From NCBI RefSeq assembly GCF_037975245.1, contig NC_092577.1, positions 22,348,398 through 22,408,397 on the forward strand: 60,000 bases of DNA. Direction: 5' to 3'. The notes beneath the pieces were generated by a model that worked only from the letters and a program-made list of their open reading frames with translations, did no database searches and was not told the origin of the DNA. Source of the stretch: Apostichopus japonicus. Taxonomy: Eukaryota > Echinodermata > Holothuroidea > Aspidochirotida > Stichopodidae. Shown here one piece after another: positions 36,034 to 46,410 of this stretch. Within the stretch, counting starts at the first letter, position 1; each line of letters begins with the position of its first letter. The position numbers were made by a program, and so were the translations under genes.

Positions 36034-36944
36034 GATATTATGCACATTTATTAGGAGGCAGGGCTTGAGTCGACTTTTACTCAAAATAGCTAGTAAACAT
36101 GGTAAGTTAACATATTTAGTAGGTAGGTCCAGTCAGAGAAAGAACTATAGACAAATATTATATATTCTATAGCCTTGCTCCATAATTTAGAGGAGACTGC
36201 ACACAAAAATGACAGATATCTTTGCTGTATTTCTTACATTCGTTTCTGCAAGTATCAAGTTTGTACAAGGTCGTATCACCCAACACGCTTTCAACAGGAC
36301 AGGAAACAGGAAAGCAGACGTAACCAAGAAGATCGAAGTTGATGGAAAATGTGTCGGAAGGACAATAATGATGCACGTGAGGTCTTGGGGGATTGCCAAG
36401 CCTTGCAAAATAGCTCTGTGAGGGGAAGGAAAGAGGATGCGGGTCCACCAAAAGCTTGTCTACATTTTCGGGCTAGTGAAACTGTACATGTTCAAGAAAT
36501 CCCTTGTACATCCCAGCAAACACAAATTAAGCAACCTACAAGGCAGAGTTAGAGAAATGCTACAAATTCGAACGAGAAGACTAACATTGTAGATTGTGGC
36601 AATGATCCAAAATATTATAAGGTATTATACAACATGTCGGAAGTGATATTTTAAGAACATAAAAACACAGAAAACAATATGTAAAATAATGTTATGTAAA
36701 TGACGGGTTGTAAAAAAGTACATGGAATTATGTAAATATTACACAATATTCTGTACAAATATTCATATGCATGCGATTGAGGATTACCCAAACTTTTAGA
36801 GTTTACATAATACAACACTACTTGTACCAGTTTGTCGACATTTATCGTTGCTAAATGTACTATAGTAACCACGGCCATATATACGTGAAAGCCACATACC
36901 GTTACGTACTGAGTGTGCGATTACGAGCTACATTGGCATGGAAA
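36034..36944. other. Non-coding or unrecognised
   Basis: Both strands of 36187-36552 are open for 60-95 codons, but no motif or splice pair stands out. Confidence 0.35.
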
Positions 36945-38245
36945 ATGACGTTAGGAGACTGGGGCCTGGAAGAATTGATTGAACAATTCGAAGGTATGTT
37001 TTGATATTATGTAAGTGAACGTGACAAGAACGAGAAATGCTTACAGTCCCACGACTAAGTTGGGTAGACGAATGCATTTGAATCGCTTGCGCTACGTAGA
37101 CCTAACGTTATAAAGTCATAGAATAACTTAATGGCTAGCTGTTGTTTGTCATTGTCAACTCATAATTGTCAACGAATCCGTGTAGCCTACATACAAGTAA
37201 ACATTAAACGGAACAGCCTACGGACGGAGGACTTCGGTCTAGGCCTTTATTGTAACGTAGTGAATCCTAGTGATTCTATTTCTATTATACGTTAACCGTA
37301 ACTTCGTATACCCTGCGAGTCACTTTTTGAAGTAGTACTAGGCCTAGTACTAGAAGTAGTAGGGTATACTTAGACTATTTCAAGGCCTATAGTTACGCTG
37401 GTACTATGTTTAATAAGGGATAAACACATGTTCATGTAATGCAATATATAATTACCACTAATTGCCAGTTTAGCTTGTAAGTTGAAGCAAGCAGGCCGAA
37501 GCTGATGTGGATCGGCGATACTTTTAGACCTAGGCCCAACTATAATTTACCTATATTATGGAAGTGATCTAGCTGTTATCATTCATAGCAATGTAGACAA
37601 TCGCATACAGTGGGAGTGAGCATTGTTTTAAGCATTGTTAACATGATGCATTGGTTGTAAAAGTTGCCTACATTGTCTGATGAATGTTTAATGCAACTTC
37701 CTGTTTTGACAAGGAACTACTATAGGCCATCTGGCTTTCTAGTTTCAAACGTACATACTTGAACAAGTTCGAATCACAGCTGATTAAATTTTGGCCATTT
37801 TCTTTAGGAATGTCAATGTTTTGTGAGGGGTACATGTAAATAACTGCTTGTGCTCCAAGGAGGTTTTAACACAACTTCATTAGGATGGGACTTTTTTTAT
37901 TTTCTTTGTTGTTACTTAAGAAGCATCAACTTGGAATTGTATTTGCAGAAGATTTCAGAAAGACCTCAGCCATATGTGTTACTTCTTTGAGGAAGCAAAA
38001 TACATCCTCAGCAGTCATTTGTGATCATCGAGAGACATGCCCTACCCCAGAGGACATTTATGAAGGCCATTGATGTGTGCTTCAAATCATTCTACGTGTT
38101 TAATCTGAATTATACCAAATTGCATGTCTTGGTGCCTGGGAATTTTTCCAAAAAGTTGTCTACCATTGGCCTGGTGGGTGTGAAGTGCAACCAGATTCGA
38201 GATTTTCGTGCTTACCGTGCCAAAAAAAAAGTTACTGCAGTTTAG
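36945..38245 (+). pseudogene. Compact SAM-start plus SAMD3-like C-terminal gene, one in-frame stop
   Basis: Exon 1 (36945-36993) encodes MTLGDWGLEELIEQFE and ends in donor G/GTATG. W-x-L-x-E-x-I-x-x-F is the start of a SAM domain. The last exon (37949-38245, acceptor GTATTTGCAG) reads 'KISERPQPYVLLL', TGA, 'GSKIHPQQSFVIIERHALP'. It continues 'MKAIDVCFKSFYVFNLNY', then 'IRDFRAYRAKKKVTAV' and TAG. This C-terminal block is the conserved end of predicted SAM-domain-containing protein 3-like proteins. The middle exons of the usual protein are not visible in the 950-bp gap, so this may be a shortened gene, a processed remnant or a chance pairing of exons. The TGA (near 37988) may be a mutation or a sequencing error. 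A tandem repeat begins immediately after the stop. Confidence 0.5.
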
Positions 38246-38254
38246 CAGTTCCTT

Positions 38255-38715
38255 AGACAGCACTCCACATTTTCTCATCTCACGGCTCATAATGTGTCTA
38301 GAGTTGTTGCTTACTTGAAATTGACTTTGGGAAGAGTTGTTTCTTTGTGTTTAATTTGGAATACCAAAGGCATGAGCCAACAACAAAGTCACTGTACTGT
38401 AGCAGTCATCATAGACAGCACTCCATGTTTTCTCATCTCACGGCTCATAATGTGTCTAGAGTTGTTGCTTACTTGAAATTGACTTTGGGAAGAGTTGTTT
38501 CTTTGTGTTTAATTTGGAATACCAAAGGCATGAGCCAACAACAAAGTCACTGTACTGTAGCAGTCATCATAGACAGCACTCCATGTTTTCTCATCCCATG
38601 GATCAGAATTTTTCTAAAGTTGTTGCTTATTTGAAAATGACTTTAATCTGGAATACCAAAAGGCATGCGCAAACAACAAGGTCCAAGTAACTGCACTGTA
38701 GCAATTGAAAATGTT
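38255..38715. repeat. Tandem repeat, 158-bp unit, about 2.9 copies
   Basis: Units begin with AGACAGCACTCCA at 38255, 38413 and 38571. The first two are nearly identical, and the third diverges after about 25 bp and has an internal deletion. It directly follows the stop of the SAMD3-like gene. Confidence 0.85.
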
Positions 38716-38780
38716 GGCCAAATTAAGTTTACTTATTTCCACAAGACGATACTTTTATAGCCTAAATTGTTTATTTTACA

Positions 38781-38845
38781 TTTAATGGGATATAATATAT
38801 GGACCTCTGGAATTTAATGGGATATAATATATGGACCTCTGGAAT
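38781..38845. repeat. Two copies of a 32-bp unit
   Basis: TTTAATGGGATATAATATAT followed by GGACCTCTGGAA occurs at 38781 and again at 38813. Confidence 0.8.
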
Positions 38846-39212
38846 AGGAAGGTAGTAGGGTGTTTCATTGCTGAAAATCGCACATTCTAAACTGGTTGTG
38901 TTGCCATTGCTTTTTGCTCTCTCTTAAATGTACTTTTCTGCTGTGAGCGATTCAAACATGCATCCATATATTGTTTACCTAAATACTCGGTAATAATTAA
39001 CCCTAAAACCTCTGTAAAATATTTACTGAACGGGTGCTATGTAAACTTCTCTGGGCAAATTTTACATAACAGTATTGTATTTGCGTTACATAATAAATTT
39101 TTACTTTTTTACTTAAATGTTTTAGTGTTCTTATGTTCTTAGTGTAACGACAACACAAAAAACGCCGGGCGTTGGAAATGTCTCTAAGACAAGACTGCAA
39201 ATAACAGAGTTT
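38846..39212. other. AT-rich spacer
   Basis: Nothing is recognised. Confidence 0.4.
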
Positions 39213-39242
39213 ATATGGCCTGCGGTATTCGTTGTGAAGGGC

Positions 39243-39722
39243 GTCGCAATGTGGTGACGTCGCAATGTGGTGACGTCGCAATGTGGTGACGTCGCAATGT
39301 GGTGACGTCGCAATGTGGTGACGTCGCAATGTGGTGACGTCGCAATGTGGTGACGTCGCAATGTTCCCACGTCGCAATGTTCCCACGTCGCAATGTTCCC
39401 ACGTCGCAATGTTCCCACGTCGCAATGTTCCCACGTCGCAATGTTCCCACGTCGCAATGTTCCCACGTCGCAATGTTCCCACGTCGCTATGTTCCCACGT
39501 CGCTATGTTCCCACGTCGCTATGTTCCCACGTCGCTATGTTCCCACGTCGCTATGTTCCCACGTCGCTATGTTCCCACGTCGCTATGTTCCCACGTCGCT
39601 ATGTTCCCACGTCGCTATGTTCCCACGTCGCTATGTTCCCACGTCGCTATGTTCCCACGTCGCTATGTTCCCACGTCGCTATGTTCCCACGTCGCTATGT
39701 TCCCACGTCGCTATGTTCCCAC
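39243..39722. repeat. 16-bp minisatellite, 30 units in three homogenised blocks
   Basis: Block A is GTCGCAATGTGGTGAC x7 (39243-39354), block B is GTCGCAATGTTCCCAC x8 (39355-39482) and block C is GTCGCTATGTTCCCAC x15 (39483-39722). I see no mismatch within blocks. Each unit contains ACGTCG or TGACGTCG. The array is flanked by the 9-bp direct repeat ATATGGCCT (39213-39221 and 39734-39742). Because 48 nt is three units, several frames stay open on both strands; these are not genes. Confidence 0.95.
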
Positions 39723-39742
39723 GTCGAAGTCTAATATGGCCT

Positions 39743-41149
39743 ACTGGTAAACCCATCGTTTTTACAGTGGAAGGTGTTCTGTCATTAAGACAAACACAAA
39801 TATTTTGCAATCTGAGGAAAACTCACACGATTGTTTTGTATTCATTCCTTCTCAATTTGTAATAATTTATCTGCCGAAAATGTGCTTTGCGGCAAACAAT
39901 ACACGAACTACGTTCATGTCATTGAAAGAGTTTCCCGCCCTGTGTCGGGTTATACTACGTACACTGACAGCCAATCACAGTTGCGAAATCTTAAGTGTAT
40001 TAACGGTACTGGACAGTATTTAATGATCAGACCACTTTGCGCAAGGGTTTCACGGTTTTGCATGTGACATTGACTGACTTGTGTCTGTCATACTTACTGC
40101 TCTCTTTAAATTAATATAGGTCTACAATAAATAATTATCTTAGATCAACTTTTTTACACCACGAGGGTAATTGCATGCTCGTATGAAACAGGATATGACA
40201 TACAAACATTAAAGCCTACGAAAACATAACACATTTTGTTACGTTGGAATGCGAGAGGTCCCGATCATTTTCAGGTGGCTAATTTTTAACTGGGCACAAC
40301 CCTGGGTTCGTCTCTGGAAGGAACACAGACAAATTGACGAGTGTACAGAATTTGAATGAGAACGTAAACTATATTGAACAATGGAGTTCGGTCCGTTGTA
40401 ACGCGAAATTCACTAGGACCTCGACGAGTCACCTTCACCAGTCACCAGTCACCTTCTTTCCGGCGATGCTCCAAAATAGAAGACGGACTTCCAGCCAAAA
40501 TGGAGTGAAGCACAATTCGAACTTTATCAGCTTTATAGCCACCAACTCCTGGCGCAACGAACTTCCTCCACGGAGACAGAAATTCTTCACCTCCGAAATA
40601 ATAACTGAAAACTAGTTTCACATGAAAGTCTTCGAACTTCTCAATGGAAGTGTAGAATCAATCTTGGTATCGATATCTCAATCCCTCAGAAACTACTGAC
40701 AGTCGTCGTCGGTTGTAAGCGTTCAGAAAACTGAATCCTTTCCGATCTGGGGCCTGTTTTTATACGATTCGCCATGGAACATTCCAGAGAAACCACGAAG
40801 ATGCGAGCACACCGTACATTTTGAGACGGTAACCCGACCTAATTTATGAAATATTGATTTGTCACGTAGGACATTTCAAATACTTCCTATATTATAACAT
40901 CAGGTTTCTCACTAACAGTGACTAGCGTTAGGCTACAATGGGCCCTCGTAACAATATGAGATATAAATATTCAATATGAAAACCTGAACGTACAGTATCA
41001 AACAGTTGTAAGAATATGAAAACATGCAGTAACACAATTTACAAAGCTCAGGACAATGACAAGAGAGTACAGTCGGAACAGCCAGACGAGATCTAACGTT
41101 GAAAGTCTTCATTATAAAGTTTCATGCATTGTGTAATGAATGAGGAAGA
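39743..41149. other. Unrecognised DNA
   Basis: Several overlapping open stretches (39805-40067 and 40334-40615, plus) have no motif. A short tandem 'CACCAGTCAC' pair lies at about 40435-40450. Confidence 0.35.
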
Positions 41150-42003
41150 ATGTCGATTTCTATGAGAATTTCTATCCTTCCACTTGTAGGAATGACCGCT
41201 TGTCGAAATATTGATGGAGTGGGTGGCCATCATCGCTCATGATTCTATCTATTTTCACTGTCAGTAGTTGGTGATATGTAGTAGGCAAAGTTGGCTGATT
41301 TGTCCCGAGCAGATGACCTGCTTTGTGAATTATTGTTGCAATTCGTTGCGTATCTTCTTTTCTCGCGTTGCCACCCCACGAGACCAGATTATAACGCCAC
41401 ACTCCAGTAATTATCGTATTTGATTACTCACGTGAAATTTGTACAACATACGAAAGCAATGCATCCTACTATTTAATCTCTTCAATAATTCATCTAGATG
41501 ATCATGCCAGGAGAGTCTATTATCGATCACCACCCCAAGATACTTATACTTATGTACCCTCTCAACCTCCCTGTGGACTTCTCTGACTTACGAAAATCAA
41601 TGACCATTTCCTTCGTCTTACTGACATTTAGTTGTAAAAAGTTACGTTTACTGTAGTCGACTAAATCCTCAATCTGACCCAAGTACTCAGTATCGTCGTC
41701 TTTTCATATCAGACCCAACAGAGCAGTGTCTTCGGCAAATTTCACGAATGGGCAATCCTCGTTGCTAGACCTAACATCTGACGTACAAAGTCTGAATAAA
41801 AATGGTGCTTAAACCGTACCTTGTGGAACACTAGTGTTGCAAATTATGACATTAGACACGCTAACGCTATTAGCTGTTTTGAGTTTAACATACTGTGACC
41901 TCCCAGTTAGATATCGACAAGATCATCGCACAAAATAAGATCATGACTGACATTCATATCAACAAGTTTCTTGGCAAGATTATGGCGTTGGATAGTATTA
42001 AGA
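41150..42003 (-). mobile_element. LINE A, 3' part: jockey/CR1-like reverse transcriptase remnant
   Basis: On the minus strand, joined across stops, this reads 'LNTIQRHNLAKKLVDMNVS', 'GRSQYVKLKTANSVSVSN', 'TSVPQGTV.APFLF', 'CPFVKFAEDTALLG' and 'FLQLNVSKTKEMVIDFRKS'. It continues with 'LKRLNSRMHCFRMLYKFH', then 'VSWGGNARKEDTQRIATI' and 'DRIMSDDGHPLHQYF'. These are RT palm, thumb and C-terminal segments of a non-LTR retrotransposon. The catalytic box is FAED instead of F/YADD, so the RT would be dead. The upstream boundary at about 42003 is the 3' tail of LINE B, which split it. Confidence 0.75.
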
Positions 42004-43690
42004 GCAGAATAATAATAATAATATTAATAAATACTACTTATATAGCGCCTCCCAAAAATCTCGAAGCGCTGTACAGTAAAAAGAAAGTCATAAACAGATA
42101 AACCAGGCTAAGAAACCAAAAGATGCAAACTCAAAAAGAGGATAAGACTATAGTAACCTACAAAAATAAATCAGGCTAAAAAGCAAACTAGTAACCAATA
42201 TAAAAAGAAGCAAATACTGAGACAGTTAAAAACAGCTAAAAACAGAAAGTTTTCAAATCTTTCTTAAAACGGTTAAGATGAGGTGCTTCACGAAGGTCCC
42301 AAGGCAAATTGTTCCAGACTTCGAGAGCTGCAGCGCTGAAACATCTGTCTCCGTAGAATCTAGTGTTGGACCTGCGAGGACGACATAGAAGGGTTTCGGA
42401 CGACGAGCGGAGACGACGTTGTGGTGAGTAGGAAGCGACGAGGTCCGTCAGATAACTAGGGGCCATACCGTGAATAGCTTTGAAGGCAAGAAGGGCAACT
42501 TTGTAACGAATGCGAACATGGAGGGGCAGCTAGTGCAGATCACGGAGGATTGGAGTAATATGGTCGTGCTTCTGGGAACGTGTCACAAGACGGGCGACCG
42601 AGTTCTGAATGAGCTGAACTTTGGAAAGTTCAGTGGATGGAATGCCGCACAGGAGGCTGTTGCAGTAGTTCAAGCGGGACGTAATCAATGCGTGGACGAG
42701 TCGTTCGGTAGATTTGTGGTCGAGGTATTTGGCGAGTTGTCCGATCTTGTATAGTGCGAATGAAGCTACGGAGGCGGTGTTCTTCACATGATGTTTCATG
42801 TTGAGGTTACAATCAACGATGACTCCGAGGCTCTTAGCTTTCAATACAGTGTCTACGAATGAATTATCAACTGCAATTTTAGGTGATGTTGGGCACTTCA
42901 GGAATTTCGAAGAGATATTCAGGACCTCTGTTTTAGAGTGCTTTTTACGTGCTAAGAAAACACAAATCTCGCACTAACGCAGCGTTTAACGCGACGCGAA
43001 AAGGACACGGACCCAAAGGCCAACAGAAGCAAAAGAAATAAAACACTAGAAACCGGCTCCAAAAGCCAATGTGACACCAGTGGTGTTTACGTGCAAAGAA
43101 AAACGGACACGGACCAAAGGTCAACAAAACCAAAAACAATCCCAGTCTGTCCAACAACCACCACACACCCAACTGAAAACCCACAAACAGACATTGAACA
43201 TTAATTTGTTCTGTATGCTCCAGGAGATATGTAAATTTCACGGTTACCAGGACTTAAGGTAAGATACAGTTGGGTATCGTCGGCGTAGGACATATAATCT
43301 ATACCATGAGCGGAGACGATGTCCCCAAGTGGAGCAACATACATGGCGAAAATGGATGGTCCCAGTACGGAGCCTTGTGGCACGCCGTCATTCAGGTTAC
43401 GCGGGATCGAGCGGGCTCCTTTTATATTTACAGAAAAACTGCGGCCCCTCAAATAGGATTCCAACCACTTCCGAGCTGTGTAGCGGTTCTCAAGACGTTC
43501 AAGTATGATGTCGTGATCGTTTGTATCGAAGGCCACAGAGAAATCCAATAAAACCAGCACAGCTTCTTGACATTGATCGACAGCTTCCAAGAGATCGTTT
43601 TGTATACGAAGCATAGCTGTCTCAGTGCTGTGGTGCTTACGGTAGCGGATTGTTTCGGAGCATGCAAACCCTCCCGTTGGAGGTCATCAT
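42004..43690 (-). mobile_element. LINE B: L2/CR1-like non-LTR retrotransposon, 5'-truncated
   Basis: Minus-strand order is 'TETAMLRIQNDLLEAVDQ', 'VLVLLDFSVAFDTNDHD', 'GVPQGSVLGPSIFAMYVAP' and 'YMSYADDTQLYLTLSPGN'. After an insertion it continues with 'KTEVLNISSKFLKCP', 'SLGVIVDCNLNMKHHV', 'LVHALITSRLNYCNSLL' and 'VARLVTRS', then 'APSYLTDLVASYSPQRRL' and 'FSAAALEVWNNLPWDLRE', and ends near 42236. The 3' UTR ends in 'TCTCGAAGCGCTGTACAG' type sequence (plus-strand sense), 'CTTATATAGCGCC' and an (ATT)n tail at about 42008-42036. The YADD box is intact; the 5' part with endonuclease is missing. It sits inside LINE A. A 3' fragment of the same family lies at 46.96 kb. Confidence 0.8.
42945..43210. 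mobile_element. Short element inserted in LINE B
   Basis: The LINE B frame breaks after 'LTLSPGNRE' and resumes at 'KHSKTEVLN'. Between them lies an unrelated A/C-rich segment. It holds an internal near-duplication ('GGACACGGACCCAAAGGCCA' and 'GGACACGGACCAAAGGTCA', at about 43003 and 43105), and two copies of 'TTTACGTGC' at about 42946 and 43086. No ORF is supported. Borders are approximate. Confidence 0.5.
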
Positions 43691-43699
43691 TTGGGCAGC

Positions 43700-44480
43700 G
43701 GCTGCTCGCTCTATAGTGTTAAAGATGAAGACAAATCAAAGAACATAAGCCGTATTGGTGAGTGATTTTTACGTGACCCGCCCTGCGGCGGTCCAAAACA
43801 TGACGGTCAAACGGCACTACCTGAACACCCCATTCTAAAATACGCCCACCGAAACAATAAAAAAAAAGACGACCAGCACGTAGCGAAACGAAACACCTCT
43901 CCCCTGCACATCAGCGTCCAAAAAAGGCAGCCCCAGATAAACTGCGAAAATCGCCTTCCACTTGAACGCCTTCAACCTGAAGAGAGTTAAGCTTATTTGT
44001 GAGTTCCAAGTGAGAATAGAACTTCTCGAGGCTGACAACAACGGCTTCCTCGGTACTGCGTTTCGATCTGTGCGCAAACTGCATCGGGTCAAGATAATCA
44101 TTCACGAGAGGCTTGAAGGTCTTGAGTACTCATCAAACGCTTGCAAGTGATTTGAGTTTTCTTTGTGCGACTAGTCTAATACGACTGTTTCCACATAGCC
44201 GGAAGTGTATGATACTTAATCGAGAGGTTATAAAGTATTGCATATATGTTGGCAAGTTGGTGTGAACAAGTTTTGAAACACGGGGTGGCATCCCATCTGG
44301 GCCGGCAGCTTTCGATGAGGTCGAACTTGGCGGACTTCATGAGGGGTCACAGATAAAAACGGCTTAAGATGCAAATCGCTCGATAATGTTGACTGCAGCT
44401 CATCGGCTTGATGATGGGAAAAGTCACGGCGATCGAAGCGGTTATAAAATAGTTCATTTTCCTAGTCAACAGATGCATTG
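43700..44480 (-). mobile_element. LINE A, 5' part (RT fingers), interrupted
   Basis: On the minus strand, across frames, this reads 'DELQSTLSSDLHLKPFLSV', 'PRVSKLVHTNLPTYMQYFI', 'VLKTFKPLVNDYLDPMQFAH' and 'RSKRSTEEAVV'. After a short inserted repeat it continues 'YVLFDLSSS'. The sequence D-P-x-Q-F-A-x-R-x-x-R-S-T-x-x-A followed by F-D-L-S-S-x-F-N-T-I is the standard order of jockey/CR1-type RTs and joins logically to 'LNTIQRHNLAKK' at 42.0 kb. LINE A was therefore split by LINE B. Confidence 0.65.
43769..43979. repeat. Dispersed repeat X, copy 1, inserted in LINE A
   Basis: It starts TTTTACGTGACCCGCCCTG and ends CGCCTTCAACCTGA. It shares long blocks with 45016-45290, including 'AAACGGCACTACCT', 'GACGACCAGCACG' and 'GCGAAAATCGCCTT'. 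It interrupts the RT frame. Confidence 0.75.
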
Positions 44481-44548
44481 TGTATTTTAGAAGCCGGGTG
44501 GTATTGGTATAGCCACTCATGATCTTCATGCCTGCCCATACTTGCTTC

Positions 44549-45003
44549 GGTTACATCTCTATGTTCCGACAATACGAAATAAAAAATTGTTACCAACATT
44601 ATTTTGAGCCAAATTTGTTGGGACCCAACTATTATGACCCAAATTTTTCGCAGGACAAAAACAATAGACTTTCGGGTCACAAGCAATTTTCTGTCACAAG
44701 CACTATTTGGGCCGTAACACACTTTGGCCTCCCTGTTTTGTGTCGTGAAAAAAATTGGGTGGGTCCAAAATATGAAGTCCCCCAAAAAATATTTGGTCCG
44801 ATAAAATGTCGGTCAAAAAAAACACTTTGGGCCGAAAAAAGTTGGGTGGAAAAAAATAACTCCCCCCAAAAAAATTGCGCTCACAAAACTTCTTTTCTTG
44901 GTAGAACCAAATTTTGGGATAAACAAATTGCTCCGAATTTGTTGTTTTTGTCGGAACATAGAGACGTCGGAACATAGAGACGTCAGAACATTGGAATGTC
45001 ACC
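44549..45003. mobile_element. Small TIR element with a 16-bp unit doubled at its right end
   Basis: The left end TCTCTATGTTCCGAC (44556-44570) is inverted relative to GTCGGAACATAGAGA (44950-44964). The right end carries this 16-bp unit twice (GTCGGAACATAGAGAC) plus a third, diverged unit (GTCAGAACATTG). Flanking direct repeats CTTGCTTC (44541-44548 and 45004-45011) look like an 8-bp target duplication, as for hAT- or MULE-type elements. The interior (about 380 bp) is A-rich with many 'CCAAAAAA' and 'TTGGGCC' blocks and encodes nothing recognisable. Confidence 0.7.
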
Positions 45004-45015
45004 CTTGCTTCATGT

Positions 45016-45290
45016 GCCTTTTACGTGACCCGCCCTGTGGGATCCAAAACTTCACGGCCAAACGGCACTACCTAAACATCCCATTCTAAGAAATAAAACT
45101 GAAGTCAGCGAGCCAAAAACTAAAATACGCGCACCGACCTGCAGAGACCAACCACCCACTCAAACATTCCAAAAACCACAAAAGGACGACCAGCACGCAG
45201 CGATACGAAACACCCCCCCCCCCCAGCACACCGGCGTCCAAAAAGGGCAGCCGTAGATAGACGGCGAAAATCGCCTTCAACCTGAAGGCC
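45016..45290. repeat. Dispersed repeat X, copy 2
   Basis: Same orientation as copy 1 (43769-43979). It carries about 60 bp extra in the middle and a C-run at 45211-45222. No ORF is credible. The antisense frame of both copies reads similarly ('FRLKAIFAVYLRLPFLDA'), which reflects shared DNA rather than a gene. Confidence 0.75.
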
Positions 45291-45299
45291 AACGTCACA

Positions 45300-46410
45300 C
45301 TTCACCGCCTCCAGGACTGCCTGCCAACTGGCAAAATTCCCCCTAAAAACTATATTACACTCCCATAAGTTTAAAACAAAGCTTCAATGCCCAACAAAAC
45401 ATGAGCGGTACTCTCTAACCTGTCACAGCCGGTCCTTGGGCACAGTCCATCACCCAATCGCCAATGATACCTTTTTACATTGTTCACCAGGCAAGATCAT
45501 GGAGCCTGCAACCATTCAGCCTTGAATGCATCGAACGCCATACTTCGGCAGAATGACGTCCCTGTACAAAAATTGCATTCAAGGCCCTATCCCGCAAGGA
45601 ACTGTTAACGAGGGCCGGCCGTGACAGGTCAACAGGGGGAAACTCAGTTAGAGCGGTGCAAATGACAGGCACCACGCTTGAGTACTACTATGCGGTTCTC
45701 TGTTGCCAAACAGTGCCGGGACCCATCGACGCAAGTGCCACCCGCCTTGTATAACAAAAAGGTCAATTTACTTCCCAGATCAACCAACCCTACCCCCCCC
45801 CTTCTCCAGATTTTTGTAAGTTAACGTATTACCTCTGTATCTCTAGCTACCAAGGCGAAGGCCCTTTGTACTGTCTGGATTCAACTTCTTCCCGGTAGCT
45901 CTCTCAAATATGGATAAATCATGCAAGAGGAGCCCAGACCAAAAACAACACACGTGACGTCATCTCAAAATAATGAACGCATTTCACTCCGGCATCCCCT
46001 GGCACAACGAATGGAACAAATCTGGAGTCCCTTTCCCAAAGACGGGAGAGGGACTTGCTAAACAAAACCTAAAGTAATGGAGACAGAGGGCGCCCCCCCC
46101 CCAGTGTACGTTAAAAACCTCTGAACAAAACCGATTTACGATCACAGAACTAAAGCTTTCCTCATGCAGAAGAGAAATCCATTTACGAAAATTTGGGTGC
46201 ACCTGAAACGTCTCCATTACATTCATTAAAAAACGCGATCCACCATGTCAAAGGTCTCTGCTGGTCAAGAGAGACCAATGCACACGGCAGATTACGCTCA
46301 ATAACAAAGTCGGTCAAGTCGCGCATGAACCACAAATTCTGATGGATGCAATGACCCTTCACTGCACAAGTCTGGAGATCACCCAGAAAATGCGGCAGTC
46401 AGTGCAAGGC
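45300..46410 (-). mobile_element. Tx1/L1-like LINE reverse-transcriptase remnant
   Basis: Minus strand, across several frames: 'CAVKGHCIHQNLWFMRDLTD', then 'ERNLPCALVSLDQQR', then 'FQVHPNFRKWISLLHEES', 'SSVIVNRFCSEVF', 'RPLSPLL' and 'GKKLNPDSTKGLRLGS'. Later come 'PPVDLSRPALVNSSLRD', 'CPRTGCDRLESTAHVL'. The order C-x-V-x-G-x-x-I-H-x-N...L-P-x-A-L-x-S-L-D-Q-x-x-x-F-D, H-P-N-F-x-x-W-I...S-S-V-x-V-N and a C-terminal Cys/His motif identify a Tx1/L1-clade non-LTR retrotransposon. It has many stops and is long dead. Confidence 0.7.

Noticed and set aside
39243-39722. CRISPR-like array
   Set aside because: The units are directly adjacent with no spacers, the setting is eukaryotic and no cas-like gene is present.
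39003-39862. Long open frames on both strands over the 16-bp array ('MFPRRYVPTSLCSHVA' periodic proteins)
   Set aside because: A 16-bp unit repeats in frame every 48 nt, so stop-free frames are a trivial outcome; no start context or flanking coding signal.
44519-44977. 152-codon plus-strand frame
   Set aside because: It spans the small TIR element with repetitive A-rich DNA; no motif and no selection-like composition.
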